Positions 34,757-44,075 of a stretch of DNA of 64,000 bases are shown here, piece after piece (the stretch's first letter is position 1; each line of letters begins with the position of its first letter). A program made the position numbers and the translations under genes. The notes under the pieces were generated by a model. That model searched no databases and was not told where the DNA came from. It saw nothing but the letters and a program-made list of their open reading frames with translations. The stretch spans positions 1 to 64,000 of the forward strand of contig NZ_JAUSUV010000009.1 in NCBI RefSeq assembly GCF_030814315.1. Reading direction: 5' to 3'. This DNA comes from Croceifilum oryzae. GTDB taxonomy: Bacteria > Bacillota > Bacilli > Thermoactinomycetales > Thermoactinomycetaceae.

Positions 34757-36103
34757 TTACATCTTCTCTGGTTCTTCTTTTTCTATTTTCTCCACAAACT
34801 CTTCTTCGCCTGTATCTCCATTAATAAAGATTCGATACTGGTTATCCTTTAACGTTCCTAGGAATTCGTAGCAGAGTGCTTCTTTTCCATCTTCACCGTA
34901 GATATAAGCTTGGTTGGTTCCGGTTACTTTCAAATGAGGATTTACTTGTTTACGAGCTTGTTCATGAGTCAAAGTCGATTTTTCGGTTACGCGCTCTTTA
35001 CGATTAAATACATATTCGTCTGCCTGGATCCCGATAATTTCACCGTTATCTAACGCGATTTTAAGCGCTAGTGCTTCAGGATAGATGAGAATGTTGCCTT
35101 CTTTATGTACCATGCTAAAGGTAACAATGTGATCTTCTTCGATATGCGAAATCGGTACCATTCCCTCATATCCCATCTTCTTCAAGAAGGATTGTGCCTT
35201 TTCTAACGCTTGCTCACGGCTTAACTTGGACTCTTTGACTGGACGATTATATAGCATCCAAGTAACATGCCCCTCTGTACGGGTTAAGTCTAGATTGCAA
35301 GGTCCATTTTTCCCTTCAAAGCTAATACTGTAAACCGGGAAATCGCCCTTTTCTGCAAATGTTACTTTCATTCCTTCTGTAGAACGATCAAGGAGCTTTG
35401 CTGCTTTCTCTTTCGCTTCTTCTTCTGAGATATTACGCCCTTTTAAAGTCGTAAATTTCTCTTTCTTACGCACTTCCAAGTTATTAACCGTCGGACCCCA
35501 ATCTACTTCTGGAAATTGCACAACCATATTATTTACCGCTTGAAAACCATCAATAATCGTATGATCGAGTTTCTTATCCTCGGTAGCGATAGCCAATTCT
35601 ACATCCATCCAACGTAGATTTTTAGAAAGAACCTGCGATTGGACTTCATTTAGCTTACCTTTAATATCGGTTGCGTTTTGATAAAGCGTATTGAGTGTTT
35701 GGTACTCCTTTTCCGAAAGGGGATCTTTATTGAAATCCCTCACTCCAGCATTATAAGAGAACGTCCCCATTCGCCCTAAAAACTTTTGTGTATCGTGAAA
35801 CGGCATCAAACTAAGAGGTAGCTGAGCCACATCACTTTGAGCAGCATACGTAAGTCTCCATACATTGGTAAGCGAATCAGAGAGGTGCTTTTGCGAGTTC
35901 ACCGCCAGCACTTTTCCAATCTCACCCTGCAAGGAATCCATATGGTTATTTAATTCATGAAACGCTCTTTGGTACTGGTTCTCTGCTTTGATTAGGATCG
36001 AACTTTTCTCTTGATATTCTTTATATGCCCAAGCCCCCGCACCAAGGAGTATTACGAGTGTAATAGGAAAGAAAACGCGAGCTATTTTTCCATACGTAGA
36101 CAT
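34757..36103 (-). CDS. ypeB: Germination protein YpeB
   Basis: Partner that stabilises and localises SleB in the dormant spore. The 448 aa length matches the family. There is an N-terminal signal anchor (ITLVILLGAGAWAYKEYQ), a helical middle and three C-terminal PepSY-like units, for example EEEAKEKAAKLLDRST near residue 225 and SREQALEKAQSFLKKMGYEG near 300. AAGGAGG follows the sleB stop directly, so sleB-ypeB is one operon. Confidence 0.95.
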   Translation of the reverse strand: MSTYGKIARVFFPITLVILLGAGAWAYKEYQEKSSILIKAENQYQRAFHELNNHMDSLQGEIGKVLAVNSQKHLSDSLTNVWRLTYAAQSDVAQLPLSLMPFHDTQKFLGRMGTFSYNAGVRDFNKDPLSEKEYQTLNTLYQNATDIKGKLNEVQSQVLSKNLRWMDVELAIATEDKKLDHTIIDGFQAVNNMVVQFPEVDWGPTVNNLEVRKKEKFTTLKGRNISEEEAKEKAAKLLDRSTEGMKVTFAEKGDFPVYSISFEGKNGPCNLDLTRTEGHVTWMLYNRPVKESKLSREQALEKAQSFLKKMGYEGMVPISHIEEDHIVTFSMVHKEGNILIYPEALALKIALDNGEIIGIQADEYVFNRKERVTEKSTLTHEQARKQVNPHLKVTGTNQAYIYGEDGKEALCYEFLGTLKDNQYRIFINGDTGEEEFVEKIEKEEPEKM

Positions 36104-36118
36104 AACAGTTCTTCCTCC

Positions 36119-36601
36119 TTAGCGACAAAATATATGTTTGCCAATCTTTTTCACTTGCGGGCGGGACCAAATCCATTTAGAGGTAGCGGTAGCAGGGTTA
36201 AAATAATAATTACATCCTACTGCTGGATCCCAACCACCAATCGCATCTCTAGCTGCTTTATACGCTGACTCGTTTGGCTCCATCCAAATCTGTCCATCTG
36301 CCACACAAGTAAAAGCTTGTGGCTGGAAGATCACGCCGGAGATCGTATTAGGAAACTGCGTGCTGTCCAATCGATTTAACACGACTGCCGCAACGGCTAC
36401 TTGTCCCTCATATGGCTCTCCTCGCGCTTCCCCATGAACCGTTCGTGCTAACAATGTAACGTCATTGCTGGAAAATCCCTTATAACTTTTACCTGCATTC
36501 GCCGCCTGAGCGGGAGCTGTTTCAGAACTACCCACAAGCGACATCAGTAGACCAGCCGCTACACCACCGACAATCCACTTTCGAATCCTACTATTCATCA
36601 T
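36119..36601 (-). CDS. sleB: Spore cortex-lytic enzyme SleB, short form
   Basis: Lytic transglycosylase that degrades muramic-lactam cortex at germination. The 160 aa protein has a signal peptide cut near AQA-A at residue 33. The Hydrolase_2 domain follows with TLLARTVHGEARGEPYEGQ (catalytic Glu), AAVVLNRLDSTQFPNTISGV and a C-terminal KIGKHIFCR. The N-terminal peptidoglycan-binding domain of typical 300 aa SleB is absent. CwlJ is of similar size but has no signal peptide and no ypeB neighbour, so SleB is the better call. Confidence 0.9.
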   Translation of the reverse strand: MMNSRIRKWIVGGVAAGLLMSLVGSSETAPAQAANAGKSYKGFSSNDVTLLARTVHGEARGEPYEGQVAVAAVVLNRLDSTQFPNTISGVIFQPQAFTCVADGQIWMEPNESAYKAARDAIGGWDPAVGCNYYFNPATATSKWIWSRPQVKKIGKHIFCR

Positions 36602-36638
36602 GACGCTCCTATCTTTTGAAACGTAAAATATTTGTCTC

Positions 36639-36669
36639 TAGTTTGAACGCCTGAATTTTCCTTTATGCA
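36639..36669 (-). promoter_or_regulatory. Sigma-G-like promoter of sleB-ypeB
   Basis: Minus strand: TGCATAA at 36669-36663, 17-base spacer, CAAACTA at 36645-36639, near the forespore sigma-G pattern with one -10 mismatch. sleB is a sigma-G gene in B. subtilis. Confidence 0.4.
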
Positions 36670-36679
36670 TGGAATGGTA

Positions 36680-36703
36680 AAAACGGTACATATCAACCGT
36701 TTT
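36680..36703. promoter_or_regulatory. Inverted repeat between divergent sleB and SGNH genes
   Basis: Perfect 8-base arms AAAACGGT and ACCGTTTT with an 8-base centre (ACATATCA). It sits between divergent genes, as an operator would; the binding protein is unknown. Confidence 0.4.
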
Positions 36704-36835
36704 AGGGTGATGGTGAATAGAACTCCGACTTCAAAGTTTTATATAAAATTGATTTCATCTTTATCTTATCTTCAACTCTCTGGCTTATAGTCCTAATGTA
36801 CACGAAAGAAAAAAATAGGAGGAGGAACTTGAGAG

Positions 36836-37474
36836 ATGAAAAAAATATTTATGTCTCTATTCGTTGGTATCTTAGCCGTATCGGTTGTAGCTTGTGGAGG
36901 TAAAACAAACCAGCAGTCGACCACCGTCACAGGAAGTAAGGCAACAGAAGAAAGTAAAGCGACTACGAAAGAAAAAAGTACCGATTTATTTGTTGGGGAT
37001 TCTCTACTTAAAGGACTGCCTGAATTTACTGATAAAAAAAATGTATTGACAATTGATGGGACCACTGTTCAATTCGTCATCGAACAGAACATGAAAGAAA
37101 TCCTAGATAAAAAACCTGAGAACCTCTATTTGTTATTGGGTTTAAACGATTTATCTTTTCCAGTTAAAGATCCAGTAAAAAAAGAGATAGATGAATATGA
37201 AAAACTAATAAAACAACTAAAAGAAAAAGCACCTCAGATGAAAATTCATGTGCTATCCCTTCCATCCGGAACAGCTGAGGCAGTGAAAAAGAACCCACAA
37301 TACAAAAATATCCCTACAGTAAATAAAAAGTTAGAAGAACTTGCTAAAAAGGAAAATGTCCAATATGTTGATTTATCCTCTTTGTTGAAGGAAAAGCCGG
37401 ACCTATATGGTGAAGACGGCATTCATTTCAAAAAAGAATTTTATCCACTATTACTCGAAAAAATTAAAAAATAA
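36836..37474 (+). CDS. SGNH/GDSL-type lipoprotein esterase
   Basis: A 212 aa lipoprotein with lipobox VVAC (Cys near residue 20) and a Thr/Ser/Lys-rich linker. The hydrolase domain shows block I FVGDSLLKG near 51, block III LGLNDL near 101 and the catalytic pair DGIHFKKEFYP near 195. It is followed 17 bases later by a membrane acyltransferase. Together they resemble an OatA-type O-acetyltransferase split in two, so it may transfer or remove acetyl groups on cell-wall or surface glycans. Confidence 0.8.
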   Translation: MKKIFMSLFVGILAVSVVACGGKTNQQSTTVTGSKATEESKATTKEKSTDLFVGDSLLKGLPEFTDKKNVLTIDGTTVQFVIEQNMKEILDKKPENLYLLLGLNDLSFPVKDPVKKEIDEYEKLIKQLKEKAPQMKIHVLSLPSGTAEAVKKNPQYKNIPTVNKKLEELAKKENVQYVDLSSLLKEKPDLYGEDGIHFKKEFYPLLLEKIKK

Positions 37475-37491
37475 GAGGGGACAGATCTATC

Positions 37492-38679
37492 ATGTATGGC
37501 ATCAAGACAAAGGAGGTACAATCCCTTCCGTTAAATAATAGATATGTTCCTGGATTAGATGGACTAAGAGCATTTGCTGTACTAGCCGTTGTGGTTTATC
37601 ATCTAAAAATAAATTTGTTTGCACCGGGTGGACTCATTGGAGTAGGGATCTTTTTCGTTTTATCAGGATATCTCATTACCGATATACTCATTACACAGTG
37701 GAAACATCATAGAAAAATTGACTTACGTGATTTCTGGATAAAGCGTGCCAGACGATTGCTACCCGGACTGCTCTTCTTATTAATCGTTGTCGTGATCGGG
37801 ATGACAATATCCAACCCTTCCCGATTAGCTAACTTATGGGGCGATCTCCTTGCATCGCTTTTATATATAACGAATTGGTGGTTCATCGTCAGTGATGCAT
37901 CGTATTTTTCTCATTTCAGTGCACCCTCTCCTCTACTACACCTTTGGTCTTTAGCGGTAGAAGAACAGTTTTATCTCATTTGGCCATTTCTACTAGCATT
38001 AGGACTTGGTGTTATAAGAAAACGGAAATGGATGGTTATGATAATTCTCTTAGGAGCATTTATCTCTGCGCTTGCTATGGCACTTCTATATCAACCAGGC
38101 TTGTTGGATCAAAGCCGAATTTATTACGGAACCGATACTCGTGCATTCGCTCTACTCATTGGTGCAGTACTCGCTTTTTACTGCTCCATACAAAATATTC
38201 CAGAGAAAATCGATACTTCCCGTCGCGTAAAAGTAGGCATCAGCTTACTTGGAGCTGGAGGATTCATCATTTTATTATGGATGATCTTGTTTACAAACGA
38301 GGTTGATCCCTTTCTTTACAAAGGAGGAATGGTCCTTCAATGTGTAGCAACCGCTGCTCTCATTATGGCGATCGTTTATCCTTCAGCAAAGTGGTTTCAT
38401 CGGATTTGGGAATGGGGTCCGCTAAGGTGGTTAGGAATTCGCTCCTATGGGATTTATCTATGGCACTTCCCTGTACTAGCACTCCCTCTTCCTACCATAC
38501 TGGAAGGAGAGGAATACGCGATCATTCGTGCAGTTATCCAGATCTCTGCTATTATCATCATAGCAGCCCTTTCTTGGAAGTTTATTGAAAAACCAATTCG
38601 ATACAGACATACAAAATTACGTAAAAGTACTCTAGAAGATCAAGAGAAAATCACAAGCATCCCCTCTCGTCCGATGTGA
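37492..38679 (+). CDS. Membrane acyltransferase, acyltransferase-3 family (OatA-like)
   Basis: A 395 aa protein with about ten membrane helices. It has the family start YVPGLDGLRAFAVLAVVVYH with the catalytic-type His, the IFFVLSGYLITDIL helix, and SLAVEEQFYLIWPFLLALG near residue 155. In OatA proteins this module moves acetyl across the membrane to an extracellular SGNH domain; here that domain is the separate lipoprotein upstream. The last codons lie in the left arm of the terminator. Confidence 0.88.
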   Translation: MYGIKTKEVQSLPLNNRYVPGLDGLRAFAVLAVVVYHLKINLFAPGGLIGVGIFFVLSGYLITDILITQWKHHRKIDLRDFWIKRARRLLPGLLFLLIVVVIGMTISNPSRLANLWGDLLASLLYITNWWFIVSDASYFSHFSAPSPLLHLWSLAVEEQFYLIWPFLLALGLGVIRKRKWMVMIILLGAFISALAMALLYQPGLLDQSRIYYGTDTRAFALLIGAVLAFYCSIQNIPEKIDTSRRVKVGISLLGAGGFIILLWMILFTNEVDPFLYKGGMVLQCVATAALIMAIVYPSAKWFHRIWEWGPLRWLGIRSYGIYLWHFPVLALPLPTILEGEEYAIIRAVIQISAIIIIAALSWKFIEKPIRYRHTKLRKSTLEDQEKITSIPSRPM

Positions 38680-38697
38680 CAAGAGGGGATGCTTGTG
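38652..38697. terminator. Strong bidirectional terminator between convergent genes
   Basis: Perfect 16-base arms CACAAGCATCCCCTCT (38652-38667) and AGAGGGGATGCTTGTG (38682-38697), extended outward by matching GAAAATC/GATTTTC. The left arm is inside the acyltransferase gene; the other side serves the MFS gene. Confidence 0.9.
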
Positions 38698-38704
38698 TGA
38701 TTTT

Positions 38705-39982
38705 CTATCTCTGATTTCGAGGCCATAAAATGACGGGGATGAGTAATAAGGATAACGTTCCTCCTAATAATGACAATGTTGCATAGCTGGAGTTAGCCAT
38801 GACCATTCCCGAGAGTGCTCCGCCAGATGCGCCAGCTAACGCGACAAAAACATCTACCGTTCCTTGTACCTTCGCACGTGTCTTCGGTTCGGCAGAATCG
38901 ACAATCTGCGCAGTCCCACTGATTAAGCCGAAGTTCCAACCTAATCCAAGTAACGAAAGGGCAACGATTAAGAGCGGAACCGAATCGCTTGGTGCGAATG
39001 CAGCTACCACTCCTGATATCAAGAGTGTCACACCAGAAGCAATACTCATCGCGACCCGACCGATCTTATCAACGAGAATTCCTGTAAAGAGGGAAGGAAA
39101 GTACATGGATCCTATATGGAAGGCGATTACCATGCCGATTTCACCTAGACCATGACCGTGATGTTGCATATGGATAGGTGTCATGGTCATAATGCCCACC
39201 ATCACCATCTGAGTAAGGACCATCACAGTAGCACCAATCAGTATGCCTCTATTTTTATTTATGGGGATGCATCCAAGCTCAAGCTCAGAGGAATCGCCAT
39301 TTTCATGATGTTGTTTATATGCTTCTATCTTTTTTGCGATTTCGAGTGGATCTGGACGAAGCATCATATAAAGAACAAGACCAGCCATAAAAAAAGCGAA
39401 GGCAGATAAGATGAAAGGACCTGCAAGTTTGGGAATCCCCATAGACACAGCAAATTTACCCATTATATCGACTAGGTTAGGTCCTGCAACTGCACCAAAT
39501 GTGGTCATTACCATAGTAGTACTAATCGCAGTTGCTCTTTGTTTCTTGTTAGCTAAATCAGTACCTGCGTAGCGAGCTTGTAAATTAGTTGCTGTACCTG
39601 CACCATAGATCAATAGTGAAATAAGCAAAAGAACAATACTATTGATCATCGTTGCAACGACAACGCCGACCGCCCCGATCCCACCTACGATAAATCCTGT
39701 CGCAAGACCTACTCTACGCCCAGAGCGTTGTGAGAGTCTCCCTACAAGGAATGCAGCTCCTCCAGATCCCAAAGTGAATAAAGCAGCTGGCAAACCTGCA
39801 TAGGCATCCGTCCCCAACATTTGCTGAGCGATAAGGGCGCCCACCGTAACGCCTGCCGCCAGACCCGCTCCACCAAATATTTGGGACAAACTTACAATCA
39901 TTAATACACGCTTGTATAACTTTCTTAGTTTACTCGGTGAGTCTATATAGCTTTGAACAGCAGAATGATCTACTTGAATCAT
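38705..39982 (-). CDS. MFS transporter, 12 helices
   Basis: A 425 aa carrier with the MFS loop motif GRLSQRSGRRVGLATGF near residue 82 and a second, half-matching motif in the C-terminal half (GILVDKIGRVAMS near 300). The substrate cannot be told. GAGGAGA precedes the ATG. It belongs to the drug/metabolite efflux-like branch by general look; it is not clearly tied to the siderophore locus, since a collagen-like gene and two terminators lie between. Confidence 0.8.
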   Translation of the reverse strand: MIQVDHSAVQSYIDSPSKLRKLYKRVLMIVSLSQIFGGAGLAAGVTVGALIAQQMLGTDAYAGLPAALFTLGSGGAAFLVGRLSQRSGRRVGLATGFIVGGIGAVGVVVATMINSIVLLLISLLIYGAGTATNLQARYAGTDLANKKQRATAISTTMVMTTFGAVAGPNLVDIMGKFAVSMGIPKLAGPFILSAFAFFMAGLVLYMMLRPDPLEIAKKIEAYKQHHENGDSSELELGCIPINKNRGILIGATVMVLTQMVMVGIMTMTPIHMQHHGHGLGEIGMVIAFHIGSMYFPSLFTGILVDKIGRVAMSIASGVTLLISGVVAAFAPSDSVPLLIVALSLLGLGWNFGLISGTAQIVDSAEPKTRAKVQGTVDVFVALAGASGGALSGMVMANSSYATLSLLGGTLSLLLIPVILWPRNQR

Positions 39983-40073
39983 CTATAACTCTCTCCTCTA
40001 AGATGCAAATATTTTTATAATATATATGTTTATTATTAAAATATAACAGGAATTTATTATTAATTATACAAGC

Positions 40074-40111
40074 AAAAACCCCTCTTATCCTATGTGATAA
40101 GAGGGGTTTTT
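40074..40111 (-). terminator. Terminator of the second collagen-like gene
   Basis: Perfect 16-base arms AAAAACCCCTCTTATC and GATAAGAGGGGTTTTT around loop CTATGT. Confidence 0.9.
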
Positions 40112-40187
40112 CTACCTTTAACTTGTAAATCCAAGGTATCCTGAAAGGCAAAATAGATGAATGTTTTGATTTCCATGCATGTTCGTA

Positions 40188-41093
40188 TCATAAATTTCCT
40201 AATTCTACGATTGTTATATTTGAAGGTCCAAGGATCGTCAAACTGGAAGCGTCATCTGTTACAAATCGTAAGGACACTTCGTTAGGCGGAAAAGTAGAAT
40301 TAAATATAAAACTAGTAGAGATACTATTGGTAGGAAGAGGAGGGCCCGATAAACCAGACAGATTAATGGAGCCAACACCAATTCGACTTTGAAAAATCGT
40401 ATCAGTGCCACTATTTAAGGATACAACTGATGAAAGAGTTGGTGGAGGATTAGAAAGAGGAGCTTGATAATTTAGCATATATGAAATAAGATACATTTTA
40501 TTCTCGGCTAAAGTAAAAAAAGTAGGAGTAGTTGGGTCAGAAGGAGTAATATCACTTCCATTTAACAAAAACTGACCCCACGGTATATCTGTATTTGAGG
40601 GGATAGATTCACTAAAAAATTTAAATGCTGTCATATTGTTACGAGTAAAAATGGATCCATCTGTTCCAGATGGTCCGGTAGGTCCTTGAGGTCCTGTATT
40701 CCCTTGAGGTCCTGTATTCCCCTGGGGTCCAGGCGGTCCTCCCGATGACCCAGTGGCACCCGCTGGCCCTTGAGGTCCTGTTGGTCCTCTCGTGACATCT
40801 GTACCTAACACATTTTCTAACTTCTCATTTAAAATCCATTCTTTCTTCCCGATTACATTGATCGTGTCACGTACACTCTCATTTATCATAAGTAAATCGG
40901 TAATCGAAGGTTGAAAGGTTGTGGAAACTCCAGGGAGAGTGCCTAAAACATATTGAAGCTTTTCTCCCTCGGCATTAATAATATGACTAAGACCTAACTC
41001 TTCTAATGCAATCGATGACAACAATAGATTAATAGCATCTTCTCGAGTAACGGAGATATTAGGGGTAATATTTAGTAGATTGGATTGAGACAT
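40188..41093 (-). CDS. Collagen-like protein with exosporium-type leader, paralogue
   Basis: A 301 aa paralogue of the protein at 10527-11459. Residues 1-55 are the same leader ([20 protein letters not shown] onward), and the [15 protein letters not shown] helix is nearly identical. The Gly-x-y region is shorter (residues about 105-145, with [19 protein letters not shown]). The C-terminal head differs in sequence ([19 protein letters not shown] and [19 protein letters not shown]) but is again beta-rich. AAGGAG precedes the ATG. No sigma-K box is evident upstream; 41094-41300 shows no other gene. Confidence 0.8.
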   Translation of the reverse strand: MSQSNLLNITPNISVTREDAINLLLSSIALEELGLSHIINAEGEKLQYVLGTLPGVSTTFQPSITDLLMINESVRDTINVIGKKEWILNEKLENVLGTDVTRGPTGPQGPAGATGSSGGPPGPQGNTGPQGNTGPQGPTGPSGTDGSIFTRNNMTAFKFFSESIPSNTDIPWGQFLLNGSDITPSDPTTPTFFTLAENKMYLISYMLNYQAPLSNPPPTLSSVVSLNSGTDTIFQSRIGVGSINLSGLSGPPLPTNSISTSFIFNSTFPPNEVSLRFVTDDASSLTILGPSNITIVELGNL

Positions 41094-41300
41094 GTGTTCA
41101 CTCCTTATCCTACGTAAATATCCCTACCATCATATTCCTATTCTCTAAGGTGGCACCTACTATTAACCTACTTTTCTAGATATCTTGCTACCCATTCTCT
41201 GATGACAAGTGGTTAATAATTGAAATGTCTTGGTACAACTCTGATCCTTCTAATTAAGCATATCGCTTTCTACTTTGTTGCTAGAGAATACCGTCATAGA

Positions 41301-41349
41301 AAACTACGCCCCGACTGTTAGTTTGTATCTAACAATCGGGGCGTAGTTT
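41301..41349 (-). terminator. Terminator of the siderophore operon
   Basis: 21-base arms AAACTACGCCCCGACTGTTAG and its complement on the far side with one mismatch, around loop TTTGTAT; on the minus strand TTTTC follows. It ends the run dhbA to DAHP synthase. Confidence 0.9.
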
Positions 41350-41368
41350 ATGTGATAAGAGGGTTGTT

Positions 41369-42400
41369 CTATCTAACTATCTTACGGATCTCATCCATAA
41401 AGCAATCAAATTCATATAAATCCATCTGTTGTTTTGAATCAGATAGTGCCTTTGCTGGATTCGGGTGTACCTCTGCCATGACACCGTCAGCTCCAACCGC
41501 TATGGCAGCTTTGGCCATAGCCGTTAGAATATCTTTTCTGCCAGCTGAGTGAGTAACGTCTACGATCACAGGTAGGTGTGTCTCCTGTTTGAGGATCGGA
41601 ACCGCTGAGATATCAAGCGTGTTTCGGGTCGCTGTCTCATAGGTTCGGATCCCTCTTTCGCAGAGAATCACGTTTTTATTTCCTTCTGCTAAGATATATT
41701 CCGCCGCCAATTTGAACTCTTCGATCGTGGCTGACAACCCTCTTTTTAGTAAAATAGGCTTATTGGTTCTACCTAATGCTTTCAAAAGGGGGAAATGGTG
41801 CATATTGCGTGAACCTATTTGCACGACATCCACAAAAGGAAGTGCCTCATCTAATTGATCCACGGACAAGATTTCAGTAATGACTGCCATTCCCTGTTCC
41901 CGTGCCACTCGTGATAAAATCTGTAGTCCTTTTACACCGAGACCTTGGAAGTCATAGGGAGAAGTACGTGGTTTAAAAGCACCTCCTCGTAACAAACGAA
42001 CCCCTTTTTGTGCCATTTTCTCTGCTACGATGCTGGTTTGATCATAGCTCTCTACTGCACACGGTCCCATGATAAAATGCGGATTCCCATCCCCAATTCG
42101 TTCTCCATTGATCGTGATAATGGTATCTTCTTGTTGGTATTCTCTTGAGTAATACATCACTTTTTTAGCTGCGGCTTTTGCCCGAGTCTGGATACGTTCT
42201 TGGATCAGTGTTGCTACCATTTCTACTTCTTGTTGATCCATGTATCGAATCGCTTGTTGGAAAGGAAAATTCATCTTCAATCCATGATTTTCCTTTGCAT
42301 CCTGTACAAGCTCCTGTCTTCTACTCATCAGATTCAAAATCTCGCTATCTAGATCCTGAATCGTCCCGCGCAAATCGGTTACGGTTGACAATATAATCAT
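41369..42400 (-). CDS. aroA: Bifunctional chorismate mutase / DAHP synthase
   Basis: First enzyme of the shikimate pathway, condensing PEP and erythrose-4-phosphate, with an N-terminal AroH-type chorismate mutase domain (residues 1-85, LDSEILNLMSRRQELVQDAK) that acts in feedback control. The DAHP synthase part shows IMGPCAVES near residue 110, LLRGGAFKPRTSPYDFQGLG near 140 and VDVTHSAGRKD near 280. It is the last gene of the siderophore operon, 31 bases after the MFS exporter. The position suggests that iron limitation raises chorismate supply. B. subtilis aroA has the same fusion but lies elsewhere. Confidence 0.93.
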   Translation of the reverse strand: MIILSTVTDLRGTIQDLDSEILNLMSRRQELVQDAKENHGLKMNFPFQQAIRYMDQQEVEMVATLIQERIQTRAKAAAKKVMYYSREYQQEDTIITINGERIGDGNPHFIMGPCAVESYDQTSIVAEKMAQKGVRLLRGGAFKPRTSPYDFQGLGVKGLQILSRVAREQGMAVITEILSVDQLDEALPFVDVVQIGSRNMHHFPLLKALGRTNKPILLKRGLSATIEEFKLAAEYILAEGNKNVILCERGIRTYETATRNTLDISAVPILKQETHLPVIVDVTHSAGRKDILTAMAKAAIAVGADGVMAEVHPNPAKALSDSKQQMDLYEFDCFMDEIRKIVR

Positions 42401-42431
42401 CTCCTTGGATGATAGATCACTTTATATCGAA

Positions 42432-43826
42432 CTACGAGGCACGAGCTTTTTGTGGTGGTGCCTCGCTTATTTTTTCTGTGTTTTTTAGCTGAATGGCAAA
42501 AATGAGAGATAAGATTAAAAAGATAGCAGAACCAAATAATGCCCATTGGTAGGTAATTGGGTTCGTCTGACTACCACCGATTAAGTCTGCCAACCCAATC
42601 ACACTAGCTAAGATTGCCACGCCTAAGACGGAACCAAGGCGGTTCTGAACTTGAAATAGGGTCGTTGCCCGCGCCATAGAACCATGAGAGATATGGTTAA
42701 AAGCAGTGGCTCGCAAGACTCCTACCGAATGACCGAGGAAAATCCCTACACTAAACATGAGCACTCTCACGATCCATGGGTTTGCCGATGCCGACAAGAA
42801 TGCGATTAACGCAAAGACTACGACAGAGCCTATCAAGGATAGAATCATTAATCGCTTTACACCCAGTTTTTTTAGAGATGTAGGCAGAAGTTGTGATGAA
42901 ATCATCAACCCGATCGCTTCAGGAAATACAGTAAGTCCCGTATGAAGTGCAGATACATGGAGCGCATTTTGATACATGAGCGGGAAAATATACAGCATTC
43001 CAAACAAAGCGGCGGCCGAACAAGCTGAAATGATGTTCATGATTCGAAACAATGGCTCGTTCAACAATTTTAGATCTAACAAAGGATCTTTTGCTCGCCA
43101 TTCTACGAAAATAAGCGCAATCATAAAGGAAAGTCCTAAAACGCCTGTGATCAATATCTCAGGTGAAGTCCACCCTTGAGACGGTCCCTGAGTCAAAGCA
43201 TACATAAACATCGAAAATCCAAAAACGGAGAGAAAAAAGCCTTTCCCGTCAAAACGTTCACGGGCCTCTTTTCGGTATTCTTCGAGAAATAGCATCCCTA
43301 CGATAACGGCCAAAATCCCAAATGGAATATTAATATAGAAGATCCATCGCCATGAGAGCTGATCCACTAAAAAACCACCGATAATCGGTCCTAGAGCAGG
43401 TGCAACGGCAATCGGGAACACAATCATACGCGACAACTTAGGCCGTTCTTCAGGTGAAAATGTCCGAAAGAGGATCGCCATCCCTACAGGTGTCAACAGA
43501 CCGCCTGCCGCACCTTGAATGATTCGAGCCATGTTCAACGTGACCAAGCTATTGGCCAAGCCGCAAAAAAGCGATGACACTGTAAAGATGCTAAGGGATA
43601 GCAAAAACACACGCTTCGTTCCAAAGCGATCTCCTAACCAGCCGGCGATCGGTAGGAGCATCGCCACTCCTACCAGATATCCTACGTTGATTGCGCTGGT
43701 TGCCGAAAGAGGGATTTGAAACGCCGCTCCCATCGCAGGTAAAGCTACATTGGTAATCGTCGCATCCATCGCTGCCATAAACATGGCTAACACATATACC
43801 AATACAACGACTTTTCTTTTACTCAC
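42432..43826 (-). CDS. DHA2-family MFS exporter, probable siderophore exporter
   Basis: A 464 aa carrier with about 14 helices. It has DATITNVALPAMGAAFQIPL near the start, GWLGDRFGTKRVFLLS near 62 and the antiporter motif C region VAPALGPIIGGFLVDQLSWRW near 140 (quoted in part), as in QacA/EmrB proteins. It lies between mbtH and the DAHP synthase gene in the dhb operon, so export of the finished siderophore is the likely role; B. subtilis uses YmfE for this. Multidrug export cannot be excluded. Confidence 0.85.
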   Translation of the reverse strand: MSKRKVVVLVYVLAMFMAAMDATITNVALPAMGAAFQIPLSATSAINVGYLVGVAMLLPIAGWLGDRFGTKRVFLLSLSIFTVSSLFCGLANSLVTLNMARIIQGAAGGLLTPVGMAILFRTFSPEERPKLSRMIVFPIAVAPALGPIIGGFLVDQLSWRWIFYINIPFGILAVIVGMLFLEEYRKEARERFDGKGFFLSVFGFSMFMYALTQGPSQGWTSPEILITGVLGLSFMIALIFVEWRAKDPLLDLKLLNEPLFRIMNIISACSAAALFGMLYIFPLMYQNALHVSALHTGLTVFPEAIGLMISSQLLPTSLKKLGVKRLMILSLIGSVVVFALIAFLSASANPWIVRVLMFSVGIFLGHSVGVLRATAFNHISHGSMARATTLFQVQNRLGSVLGVAILASVIGLADLIGGSQTNPITYQWALFGSAIFLILSLIFAIQLKNTEKISEAPPQKARAS

Positions 43827-43839
43827 TTGAATCGCCTCA

Positions 43840-44061
43840 TCACGTAACAGGATTGATTTTTACTGCTTTTGTAAGCTGTGTCGGGATTAAGCTCTTCCAC
43901 TCTGCATTTATATAAGCTAGGCAACTTTCTTTCTGATCCTTGCCGTAAACTACTTTCCATCCCGCAGGAACCTCGATCCAACTCGGCCACAATGAATACT
44001 GTCCTTCTTCATTCAATAGAACGAAAAAGGTACCTGTTTTATCATCAAATGGATTGCTCAT
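43840..44061 (-). CDS. MbtH-like protein
   Basis: A 73 aa chaperone that binds NRPS adenylation domains and raises their activity. It has the family signature SLWPSWIEVPAGWKVVYG near residue 26 and ESCLAYI near 48. ATG 44061 follows GGGAGGGG by 6 bases; a longer reading into dhbF is not needed. It follows dhbF, as ybdZ/mbtH genes do in many siderophore loci. Confidence 0.93.
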   Translation of the reverse strand: MSNPFDDKTGTFFVLLNEEGQYSLWPSWIEVPAGWKVVYGKDQKESCLAYINAEWKSLIPTQLTKAVKINPVT

Positions 44062-44075
44062 GTTCTCCCCTCCCA

